Assembly (NCBI GenBank): GCA_024277115.1 | Contig: JAJRVW010000119.1 | Span: 1-64,000, forward strand | Reading direction: 5' to 3' | DNA from: Calditrichota bacterium | GTDB taxonomy: Bacteria > Calditrichota > Calditrichia > Calditrichales > J004 | DNA: 64,000 bases | Shown here: positions 1-11,260 of the stretch, one piece after another | Layout: the number at the start of each line of letters is the position of its first letter | Position numbering within the stretch: the stretch's first letter is position 1 | Notes under the pieces: generated by a model | What the model was told of the DNA's origin: nothing | The model's input: the letters and a program-made list of their open reading frames with translations, nothing else | Database searches by the model: none | Made by a program: the position numbers and the translations under genes

Positions 1-502
1 TATATCGGGCCGGTTTTGAGTTATTTGGAATATACGAGTACAAATTTTAAACGGCTTACCGATGAGGAATGGCAAAAGGTTTATATGGATCCATTGACCA
101 TGCGGCCGGATTTTGTAAATTTGTATATGGCCAATAATGAAGGCGAAAGCAGGGGGGTCTGGCAGAACATTAAAAATGGCTAATAGTCTCGGGATTGAAC
201 CATCTGCTGTTCCTAAATCATCAATTTTAGCAAAAAATTATCCCAACCCCTTTAACCGGGAAACGGTCATTGCTTTTTCAGTTAGCCGCTCTTCCCAAAA
301 TCATTTGGTCGATGTTTCTATTTATGATGTGCAGGGGAGGGTAGTACAAACAATTTTACATGCCAACTTACCAAACGGAAATTACACAACCCGTTGGAAT
401 GGCCTCACTTCTTCCGGCGCGGAAGCAGCAAGCGGCCTGTACTTTTACCAGATAAAAGCGGGTGATTTGAGAACTACAGGCAAGATGCTTTTGACCAAGT
501 AG
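1..502 (+). pseudogene. 3' end of a DUF3160-like secreted protein plus T9SS C-terminal sorting domain, split by a frameshift (gene starts before window)
   Basis: Frame 1 (1-183) reads ...LSYLEYTSTNFKRLTDEEWQKVYMDPLTMRPDFVNLYMANNEGESRGVWQNIKNG*; the ORF 137-502 in frame 2 reads ...KNYPNPFNRETVIAFSV...GLYFYQIKAGDLRTTGKMLLTK, a typical T9SS sorting domain. Confidence 0.6.
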
Positions 503-529
503 CAGTTTTTTTTAGAATTTTTATTTTCC

Positions 530-565
530 ACAGTCCTCGGGTTCTTTCGGGGACTGTTTTTATTT
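530..565 (+). terminator. Rho-independent terminator
   Basis: ACAGTCC tcgggttctttcg GGGACTGT followed by TTTTATTT. Confidence 0.6.
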
Positions 566-782
566 CCCCATTAATTTTTATTTCTTATAACTGGGTTTGA
601 TGTGACTCGAAACATTTTACGCTCTATTCTAATCCGTATATTTATCCGATCCCGTTTAGATAATTAGTTTTGTCAATATCTCTTATTCGCTTTTTTTAAC
701 TTTAGTGCGGGTCTGAATTAATTGACCACACTGAATTAAGTTGGCTCTCTTTTTATTTCAAAATTAAAACATTGGAGCAGAA

Positions 783-3700
783 ATGCGTATTTTGTTACAA
801 TTCTTTTTATCCCTTTTTCTCATAGTTCCCCTGTTTTCACAGTCCATTGAAAAGACATATTATTATGACGGTGAAGCCATCGAACTCATCCTTAAAGCAG
901 ATCAGTTAAACGTAACATTTAAAAATACCGTTACGGATAATGACGCTGAAAAGATATTGTCACAAATTGGCGGGGCGGGATTTAAATCGGTACTTAGCTT
1001 CAATAATCAAGGCCAGAAACTGCTGCAATTGGCCACCTATTTTTCGGAAGCAGAACTTTCGAACCTAATTGAGCGGCTTAACAAGTCATCTGAAATTATT
1101 ACCGCTGCGCCCGTTTTTATAAAAAACAATGTGCGCTCGCTGGTTACCAATCAATTTATAGTCCGTTTTGAAGATGGCACACGGTTAACAGAAATTGAAG
1201 CGCTCAATGCCGAAAACGGTGTTTCAATAATCCGTAAAATTGCAGAGCAAACCTATCTGCTGGCTACAAATAAATCAATACAAATGAATGGCCTGCAAGC
1301 CGCCAATATCTATCTTGATTTTGATGAAGTCTATTGGGCGCACCCAAATTTCAGTTATATAAATAACGAGATTTTAAATGCCGTGAACGATCCGTATTAT
1401 CCGCAACAGTGGGCGCATGTAAACACGGGGCAGGATGTGGCCAATAACGCGCCGGCGGGATTTCCACAATCGGTAAAAGGGTTTGTTGATGCCGACATGG
1501 ATGTAGACCTGGCCTGGGAAGCCTTGCAGGGCAAAGGGATAAATCCCGGTGAAAATATTTTAGTCGGTGTGATGGACAGTGGCGTTGAGTTAAACCATCC
1601 CGATCTAAAAGCCAATATCGCCGATCCCGGAAAAGATTTTACCGGCAGCCAGCAAAATGACGGCAATGATGTGGAAGGGCACGGGACAAACGTAGCGGGG
1701 ATTATTGCCGCCGTTGCCAATAATGGCGAAGGTGTTGCGGGGATCGCTTATGCCAGTAAGTTGCTTCCCGTAAAAATGAACAATGCCACCGATGCCAATA
1801 TTGCCGAAGCTTTTGATTATGCCTGGCAATCAGGGGCGGATGTTTTAAGCAATAGTTGGAGTGGCACAAATCCGGTGCAGGTAGTAACCGATGCCATCAA
1901 CCGGGCCAAAACGCAAGGTCGAAACGGAAAGGGCTGCGTGATCGTTTTTTCTTCCGGAAATGAAGGGCATGGTACGGTAAGTTACCCTGCACGACTAACT
2001 GATGTTATTGCGGTAGGCGCGGCCAATATGTTTAATGAGAAAACCAATCAGGCCAGCCGTGACGGGAATTTTGCCATTGGCAGTAATTATGGCGCTGAGC
2101 TCGATTTAGTTGCACCGACGCTTGTTTACACGACCAATCTGGAAAAAGGAAGTGGTTACGCCAACGGCCCATACAACGATGCTTTTAACGGGACATCCGG
2201 CGCATGTCCGCACGTATCGGCCACGGCAGCGCTGATTTTATCCGCCGACCCCTCACTTTCTTCCGATCAGGTGCAGGATATTTTACAGCGCTCAACGGAT
2301 CCAATCGAGCGTTATATGTACGATACAAAAGGCTGGAACAAACAGGTTGGCTACGGCCGCGTTAATGCCTATAATGCGGTACGGCTTGCTCTGGGCAATG
2401 ATGGTGATCTGCCCAATTTTTCTTTTAGCCGGATTGTTTCGGGGGTCGACACCCAGGCGCGTAAAATTACTATTGACATCACCGATGACTCGGGTATTGG
2501 CAAGGCCACTCTTTTTTACAGGACAAATTATCTAGGCACAGTTTCGGCCTGGAAGGAAATAGGTGCCGATGGTCAGAGTGGTAATACGTTCACCTTTTTA
2601 ATTCCCGGACAGCAATGGGAAACACAAGTGGAGTATTATTTTTACGCCGAAGATGGCGCCGGCAATTTTACAACCTTTCCTACTTTGGGCGATTTAAAAA
2701 ATGCCCCGCAGTTGGTTCTTTTTTATCATGTGGCCGAGCTTGAGGTTAAAAATTATGCCAGTAAAGATGTGCCTAAAAACTGGGATACGGCGTATGAAAT
2801 GATCTTTACCTCCACGCTTGATATTGCCGATGATTTTCTTATAGTTGATGCCGATGCGACGGTTTCCGTAAATGGCCAAATTCAGGATTTTGCCATTATT
2901 GTGGAAGCGCCATCCGGGGTTTCTACAACAATTCTCTCACAAAATGAAGGGGCAGAATATAGCAGTACAAATACCGATGATGAAGCTGCCACAGCAATCA
3001 CCGATGGACAATCGCCGTACCGTGGTTCATTTCAACCGGATAATGGTTTGTTTGTCTTCAATGGCGAGCAATCTAAAGGGCAGTGGCTTTTGCGTGGCTG
3101 GGATGCATTTTGGTTTAATAATGGCGGATCGCTCACCAGCTGGAACCTGGACCTGACCCGCATGTTGCCCAATGCCGTACCGGTTGTAAAGGGCATCCCC
3201 AGCCAAACCATCGATGAAGGGGGCAGCTTTACATTAATCCAGCTAAATAATTATGTAACAGACGGCAACCACACAGATGCGGAGATGACCTGGACAAGCT
3301 CCGGAAACAGCGCCCTGATCGTTACCATCGACAACAATAAAAACACCGCCACTGTGCAAACGCCCAATAGTGATTGGTCGGGTACTGAAACGATTCGCTT
3401 TACGGCAACCGATCCCGGCGCGGCAAGCGGCAGCGAGGATGTGGTTTTTACGGTAAATAATATTAATGATGCGCCTGTTGTGGCAGATATTCCCGATCAG
3501 ACTATTTCCGAGGGCGCCTCGTTTGCCACCATTACTTTAGATAATTATGTGAGCGATGTGGACAATGCCGATTCGGAAATAAGCTGGACTTCCAGCGGGG
3601 CAAAAGAACTTACTGTTTCCATTGATCAAAACCGGGTTGCCACAATCAACGCGCCCAATGCCGATTGGTATGGCGCAGAAACCATCACATTTACGGCGAC

Positions 3701-6674
3701 TGATCCCGGCCAGCTTTCGGATAATGACGCGGCAGCTTTTACGGTTACGGCTGTAAACGACGCGCCGGTTGTGACAGATATTCCCGACCAGACCGTGGAC
3801 GAGGGCAACACTTTTACCACTTTTGATCTCGATAATTATGTCTCCGATGTGGATAATTCTGACGGGGAGATGAGCTGGTCTTACTCGGGAAATAGCGAAT
3901 TGACTGTGAGCATCGATAATTTTAATGTGGTGACTGTAACAATCCCAAACAGCTAATGGGCGGGGAGCGAAACCATTACATTTAAAGCCACCGATCCGGG
4001 ACAGTTGTTTGATTCTGATCCGGCGGTTTTTACGGTAACCGCCATAAATGATGCGCCCGTAGTGAGCGACATTCCCAATCAAACCATCGATGAAGGCGCT
4101 ACTTTTACTACAATAACTTTGGATAATTATGTGGGCGATCCTGATAATGCCGACTCGGAAATAAGCTGGACTTACTCGGGGAACAGCGCATTAAGTGTCT
4201 CTATCGATGCCAATCGCATCGCCACCATTACAATCCCTGATATAAACTGGAATGGTGCCGAAACCATTACTTTTACGGCAACCGATCCCGGCAATCTTGC
4301 AGATAGCGACGCGGCGGTTTTTACGGTTAATTCGATTAATGATGCGCCTGTTGTAAGCGATATTCCCAACCAGGTTATTGACGAAGGCAGCAGTTTTGCA
4401 ACCATCCCTTTGGATAATTATGTAACGGACGTGGATGATGACGATTCTGCAATTTCGTGGAGTTACAGCGGGGCATCCGAGCTGACCGTGACGATAAGCA
4501 GCAACCGGGTAGCAACCATCTCAATTCCCAACGTAAACTGGTCAGGCAGCGAGACCATCACTTTTACGGCAATCGATCCGGGCAACCTGAACGATAGCGA
4601 TCCGGCCAGTTTTACCGTAGCCGCCATAAATTACGCACCGGTTGTTGAAGGTATCCCCAACCAAAATATTTCTGAAGGTGGGAGTTTTAACACAATTGCC
4701 CTGGATAATTATGTGAGCGATGTGGACAATGCCGATAGCGAAATGAGTTGGAGTTATTCGGGAAATACGGACTTGATTGTTTCCATCGATGCCAACCGAA
4801 TTGCCACAATTTCTACACCGAACAGCCAATGGAATGGCAGCGAGACGATCACGTTTACCGCCGAAGATCCGGGCAAAGCAAGTGATTTTGACGCGGCTGT
4901 ATTTTCTGTGGGGGCTCAAAATGATCCACCGGTTGTGAGCGGCATCCCTGACCAAACCATTACCGAGGGCAGCGGTTTTGCCACAATTTTATTGGATAAT
5001 TATGTTGCCGATCCGGACAATAATGATTCGGAAATGAGCTGGACTTATTCCGGAAACAGTAATTTACAGGTCAGCATTAACGCTTCGCGCATTGCCACCA
5101 TCACAGCGCCCAATACCGATTGGAACGGCAGCGAAACGATCACCTTTACGGCAACTGATCCCACCAATCTTTCCGATAGCGATAATGCGCAGTTTACGGT
5201 TACGGCCATTAATGATGCGCCAATTGTGTCGGATATTCCAAACCAAACCATAAATGAGGGGGCAAGCTTTAGCGCTATTTCACTCGATGATTATGTGGCC
5301 GATGTAGATAACGGCGATGCGGAGATGAGCTGGTCTTACTCCGGCAACAGCGCGCTTACGGTTTCCATTGATCAAAACAGGGTGGCGACAATTGCGGCTC
5401 CCGATGCGAATTGGAATGGCAGCGAGACAATCACCTTTACAGCCAAAGACCCCGGTAATTTAAGCGATAACAGCACGGCGGTTTTTACGGTGAGCTCCGT
5501 AAATAATGCGCCGGTCGTCAGCTCTATCCCGGATCAGACCATAGATGAAGGGCAAAGTTTTGCATCTATTCCGCTCGATAATTATGTGACAGACAGCGAT
5601 AATAGTGACGATCAGATAAGCTGGTCTGCTACGGGCAATACAAGCTTGCAGGTTTCAATCGATGCCAATCGCATAGCGACTGTTTCGATCCCCAATGAAA
5701 ACTGGAACGGGAGTGAGACGATCACCTTCACCGCTAAAGACCCCGGCAACCTTAGTGATTCCGATGAGGCCAAGTTTACCATAAATGCCCAAAATGACGC
5801 GCCGGTAATTAACGCGGAGCTGCCTTTGCTCTCTTCAAAAGAGGATGTTCCTTTTGAACAATTGTTTTCAGCCTGGTACCCATTTGTGGACGATCCTGAT
5901 AATGCCGATGAAGAACTGGCCTATCTTGTAAGCGGGGATGGCGGGCCGGTAACGCTGCAATCGAATAAAAACAGTTACACGTTTAGCGCGCCGCAAAATT
6001 GGTTTGGCCAGGATACTTTTCTCTTAAAAATCAGCGATGGTTTTTTAGCGGACTCGGCTTTTTTTGTTGTAAGCTTTACTTCGGTTAATGACGCGCCAGA
6101 AATTATCAATTTTCCGGACAGCCTGGTTTTTGATAACAGCGAGACCTATGTTTTTGATTTAAGCGGACGTGAAAAGGATGTTGACTCGCCGGTAAAAAAT
6201 TTGAAATGGCAATTTACGGCGACCGATTCAAATATTGTGCTGGATTATAGCCGGGATGAAAAAGTGCTTATTTTAACTGCAGAAGGATTTGTGGGCGGGG
6301 CGCAGCTTTTTGCTGTTTTACTGGATGACAGCAATGCCGTGGCCATGGACACTTTACAAGTAAAAGTTGAGGATAAGGTTACCGCGCTTAGCGGTCTTGA
6401 AACCATGCCGATGGCTTTCAGTTTATCACAAAATTACCCGAACCCATTTAATCCGTCGACAACCATCCGTTATTCTTTGCCCACAAAAGCGCGGGTTCAG
6501 CTTCTGGTTTTTGATGTACGCGGCCGTAAAATTGCTGCTTTGGCAGATGGCTTTCAACAGGCGGGCAATTATTCGGTTCTTTTTGATAACAGCGAACTGG
6601 CAAGCGGGCTTTATATTTATATTTTAAGGGCAGGTCAATTTGTTCAACGCCGCAAAATGCTTTTGATTAAGTAG
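783..6674 (+). pseudogene. Subtilisin-like S8 protease with P-domain, tandem cadherin-like repeats and T9SS sorting domain, interrupted by in-frame TAA at 3954-3956
   Basis: Catalytic motifs VMDSGVELNHPD, GHGTNVAGI, GTSGACPHVSA; ORFs 783-3956 and 4005-6674 share one frame and the repeat continues across the stop (PNS*WAGSETITFKATDPG); C-terminus NYPNPFNPSTTIRYSLP...RRKMLLIK. Confidence 0.85.
3174..5805 (+). repeat. Nine tandem ~97-aa (291-nt) cadherin-like repeats within the S8 protease gene
   Basis: Recurring (N)DAPVVsdIPdQTIdEGxsFatixLDNYVxDxDNxDsEisWxysGNsxLxVSIdxNriATIxxPNxxWnGsETITFTAtDPGnlsDsDaAvFTVxaI; aat-gat at 4047 and again at 4338 (291 nt). Confidence 0.9.
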
Positions 6675-6823
6675 GCTGGTTGGGAACGGTGAGGAATATG
6701 ATTTGGTTGCGGTTTTGGAACATGTATCTTTCAGTTTACATAGATGTTTATTTTGTGTAGTAATTTTTATATTTAGAATTAATTTCGGCATGCCGTGTGT
6801 TTTTGTTGTGGTGTTGTTATTCT

Positions 6824-7584
6824 TCATTCATTTTCTTCGTAATAATATGAGTAATCAATACCTTTCATAAACATTTCACGGTCATTTATTTTTGTGGTAA
6901 GTACATTTTTTAAAAGCGTTTTTAAAACACTACTATTTGTCGGACTCAGCATTATAGCATTCATATAATCACGCTTGCTTATTTTACTCCAATCCACGCA
7001 TTTCATAAGACGTTTCTTAAGAATCAAATCCAACCAAATCCGAGTACTTCTACCGTTTCCTTCCATAAAAGAGTGGGCGATGTTCATTTCTACATATTTA
7101 TCTATGATTTCATCAAATGTGTTTTCCGGCATTGCTTCTATTTGCTGTAAGCCATTGATTGTTCCAACTTCTATGCTGTTGATAAAAGAACTTTCAAAAA
7201 GGGCATACGCTTTTGTTTTACTTTTTCCGTCAATACTTTCGTCGCTGTAAGTAAACCATTCTATAAAACGATTTGCCTTTTTACCCGGAAATTCTTTGCC
7301 TAAGGCAATAATTCCGTTGTAGTCAAGCATATCAGATAAGCGTTTTTTACCATCTGGGGCAAGTAGTTTCAACTGGGTAGTAGCGCTAACCACTTCACTG
7401 TTTTCTTTTTTAACTTCGCTTTAAGATATTTCCAATAGTTGCGTGTTTTGGTGTAGTCGTCTTGGTCGGTGAGCACAGCAACAATATCCAACACGCTAAA
7501 CCACCATTTGGAATTTTGCTCGTCCCAAACGTCCCGGACTTCACGGTCATTAAAAAAACGTATGGATAGTTTCGCCTTATTCAT
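6824..7584 (-). pseudogene. BRO-N / Fic domain fusion protein, frameshifted and apparently internally deleted
   Basis: ORF 7369-7584 ([53 protein letters not shown]) resembles BRO-N; ORF 6824-7393 has the Fic motif [12 protein letters not shown]; the frames join if one A is restored in the A6 run at 7406-7411. Confidence 0.75.
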
Positions 7585-7680
7585 AATTTTCTATTTGCTC
7601 AGTTATTCTCTAATTTATATCTGTAAAGGTAAAAACACCTGTTTTTTGTTGTATCTTGGCGTTTATAGTTTTAATGCGCA

Positions 7681-7785
7681 CTAACGGTTTGGCTATGCCC
7701 AGTAAGGGGTTTTGTAGCACTTCCGTTTCAATTTATAACTAAAATCCTTATTAGGTATAGCCTTTGTTGTGCTTTCGTGCGTTAT
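7681..7785. repeat. Imperfect palindrome, attC-like in layout
   Basis: Arms GGCTATGCCCAGTAAGG (7691-7707) and CCTTATTAGGTATAGCC (7746-7762), 14/17 complementary, bounded by CTAACG... and ...GCGTTA. Confidence 0.5.
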
Positions 7786-10700
7786 TTTCTAAAATGTTTT
7801 TTTATAAATTCTTCAAGAGAAATGCTTTCTTCTCTCCAAACTTTTGAATTTACTCTAAAACGAATATTTCTATCTTCTATATCAACTGATATTCCATCTT
7901 GTTCAAGCATTATTGAACTCTTTTTTTCTTCCATTTCTTCAAATTCTTTTAGTATAGTTGATAAATTTTGGCCAATATGATCAACTATTTTAGCATTCTT
8001 TTTTACATAATCTTTATCTGGTTCTGTTCCATCAAGTTCAACAACAACAAGAGCATAATTTGATTTTTTTTCGACTGCTGTTTCAGCTTGTAGTTGTGTC
8101 ATAGCAGCATAATCTTTTCCCGTTGCTTTTAATTCAACCAACCAATTACCAATTTGAAATATTTCTTCTGTTTTATTTTTATCTACTAAATCCGAAGAAT
8201 CTTCTGTTAATATATAATCACTTCCGAAAGGTTTTCTTTCAATGTTGATATTTACACCTTCTGATTTTAACTCTTCAATGATTTCACGGAATAAATTTTC
8301 AATTAATGCTCCTATTTGTTGATTTCTATTTATCAACTTCCTTTCATTTAATCTTTTTTCATATTCTTTTTGGATATTTGGGTCTTTAAAAATTTCTTCT
8401 ACTAATTCAGGGTCAACATTGCTTGTTATCATATTTGTTAATGCTTTATCCCATTTAATCCTTTCTTCATCAGATGATAATGTGTTGCGAATTAAATCAG
8501 AAACGCCAACACCTATTTGTGTTAAAAAATTAATTTGAGCTTCACCCTTAATTGTTGAAATAATTTCTTCTTTATCTTTTAATAACTCTGACAAGTTTTT
8601 GGAGGAAGGTCTTTCTGAAATAAATTTCTTTTCATTTGATTCATCAATATTTATTGTATTAACCCAAAGAACATTTTTTGCCCTTTTTAACCATAAACTT
8701 TCATCAAATAGTATCTTTTTCCCATTTATTTCCTTTTCTTCAACTGATTGAAAGAAATTATCTTTAATGGTTGCTTCATTTAGTAAAAAATTTAGAATTT
8801 TGAGACTAAATGCTGATGTTGTATTTCTTGAATAAATATGACCGTCAGTTGCAGTAAGATATGCAAAATCGCTGTATTCAAACTCTATTTCTTCAATTAA
8901 ACTACCATCATCATTTTTTATAAAGTTTGAGTCTTCTGAATTATGAATAAGTAAATCAATATCTTTTATGTTTATTTTCTCTTTTCTAATTACAAGCGGC
9001 ATATAATGGATAAAGCCCATTTCGGATAACTTTTTAAACATGTCATCATTTAAAACTTCATTATAAACAGTGTGTAAACAGTCTCGCTCCCTAATCAAAT
9101 TTGCATAAAGCGGAAATTGTATTTTAAAAAAATTAATTGGTGAAAGTAACAAATGACGCCCATCAGGGAAAGTCCTCTTTATTACTTCATCATTTGAACC
9201 TTTTGATATAATCTTCAAATCTTTAATAATTTCAGGCAAGTTTTCTTGAATTAACCATAATAAAAATTCCGCATTAGCCTTTATTATATCTTTATTACTT
9301 AAAAATTCTAATTCTTTGAAATCGTTTAATTTATCTTTTATCTTTGATATAGCTTTATCCCTTGTATATTCATCGATACCATTTATTTTTATTTTCGAAA
9401 TATTTGAGTTTATTAAAATTTCTCTTAAATCATCATTTATATTTTTTGATATATCTTTTAGTTTTTCCGGTACGTCATTATCCCAATAAATATTAAGTTT
9501 ATCTTTGAAAATACTATTTTGGTTTAAAATAATTCTTTTATTAGAAGGAAATTCTTCTAAATCAATAAGAATAAGTTTGTATAAATCGTCTAACCATAAA
9601 TGTACATTCTCAATTTTTTTGTTTATATCATCAAATCTTTCGTGTTCTTCAACAAAACTTATTAAGCCTTTTGTGCCTATAATGTTTTCAAATCCAAAAA
9701 TATCTTTGTCATAAATTTTAGATATATTTTTAAAAATGTGTTGCCAATATGTGAGGTTGCTTTTTTTAATTAAATTAAAAAAAATTATTTTTTCTAATAA
9801 ATCATATAGTTTTTCAGAATGTTCATAATCATATAAGTATGGTATTATTAAATTTTTGAAAGCAACTTTATTGTTTTACTATCTATAATTGACTGTTCTT
9901 TTAAGTTATCGAATAATTCTCGTTTTAAATTATTAAACCATTCATTATCAATCCATGAGTATTGTTTTGATACAGTAAAATTAAATAACTCAAATGAATT
10001 GTTAATTTGTTTAGTTATAATAAAATCTGGAAATATTTCAACTGCTTTACTTAAAGCGTTTGATATTATTTCTTTATTTCTTTCAACTCCATTTATTTCA
10101 TTATTATCAGTAACTAAATATATACCATCTCTTTCAATTCTTGGGTCAAAGAAAGTCGAATTTATTATAAAAGGAATACCAAATTCTTCTGTACCAATTA
10201 AAGGAAATGTAAAGAATAATTTAGGGTAGTTTTTAAGATTTATTAAACTTTCAGTATTTCCATTTATTTCTGATAGAATGCAAATCTCATATTCTTCTTC
10301 TTTTATCAAATAAGCCTTTATTTTTTGTTCACTTGCATCATCTTTTTTAGTTAACTCCCATTCTTCAACAAAACTATCTTTTTCTGTATGTTTTTGTATT
10401 AAATGCTTCTCAAAAAGAACATTCTTGTCAGAAAGCATGGAAATGTTATTTATTTGGTCATTAAATATCTGTACTATTGGTATTAAGTTGTTTAAGCTTT
10501 TTAGTCCCTTATTTGCAGTGTTTTCACCATGCTCATTTAACACATATTTAAATTGGGTTTGAAAATTATTATTTCCTAGATAACTCGTTTCTTTAATCGA
10601 ATTAATAAAGTTTTCCTTTGATTCTTTTTGAAATTGAAAAAATTCTTTAATATCCTTTCCGTCTCTGTTAAGTAGAAATTGGAAAAAGCCATCATTTTCA

Positions 10701-11074
10701 GTTAAACGACCAGAAATTTCAACTTTTTTTGAAAGCAAATAAGTCGTCATAAAGCCAGTTCCAAATCTTCCGGTTTTATCTTCTTTTTCTGTTTTTGTTG
10801 AACCTTGAAAAATAAGACTTAAAATTTCATCTAATTCAAAAGGCAGTCCAGTGTGTGAAAATATTATTTCTTTTTCCTTTTTTGTTAACTTTACATCAAT
10901 CTTTTCTCCGCTATTAATAGAATCTTTGGCATTTTGTAATAATTCCCAAAACCATCTTTCTTCGTAAATAGTTCTTTCTTTTTCTCTTGCTTGGATATCT
11001 CGGTACACACCACCAGCATGTCATTCTTCTGCTATTTCTCCACTTCTTTTTTCTATTTTACTTTTATTAATCAT
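7782..11074 (-). pseudogene. Sacsin/NO VEIN-like protein: GHKL (HSP90-type) ATPase N-terminus plus DUF3883/NOV_C-like nuclease C-terminus, disrupted by in-frame TGA (11021-11023) and a frameshift (~9853-9857)
   Basis: ELLQNAKDS and GRFGTGFMTTYLLS ATP-binding motifs; C-terminal GSDYIL...WLVELKATGKDYAAMTQLQAETAV. Manual translation of 9860-9240 in the downstream frame is fully open and joins the two listed ORFs; MINKSKIEKRSGEIAEE*HAGGVYRDIQARE extends upstream in frame. Confidence 0.7.
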
Positions 11075-11126
11075 TTTAATCTCTATGTTTCATATTTTTT
11101 TCGTTTTTCTTGCATGAAGCACAACA

Positions 11127-11155
11127 TCGTACTATACCCATTGCGTATAGCACGA
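11127..11155. repeat. Hairpin, 11-bp stem with 1 mismatch
   Basis: TCGTACTATAC ccattgc GTATAGCACGA. Confidence 0.6.
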
Positions 11156-11260
11156 ACATGTATTTCGTTTTGGTCTCGTTTACCATTCAATATAGCCTGC
11201 CAATAATGAAAAAACAAACTAAGCTTAGTGCGTTTATCAAAAGGCCTGCCATCGCTCTTT

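Noticed and set aside
3537-4082. 181-aa minus-strand ORF, and similar antisense ORFs at 4172-4405, 4542-4955 and 5045-5251
   Set aside because: Antisense to the cadherin-like repeats; they recur because the repeat recurs. No homology or independent start signals.
6786-6795. CGGCATGCCG palindrome downstream of the Fic gene as a second attC-like site
   Set aside because: Only 10 bp and lacking the TAAC...GTTA borders or long arms seen at 7681-7785.
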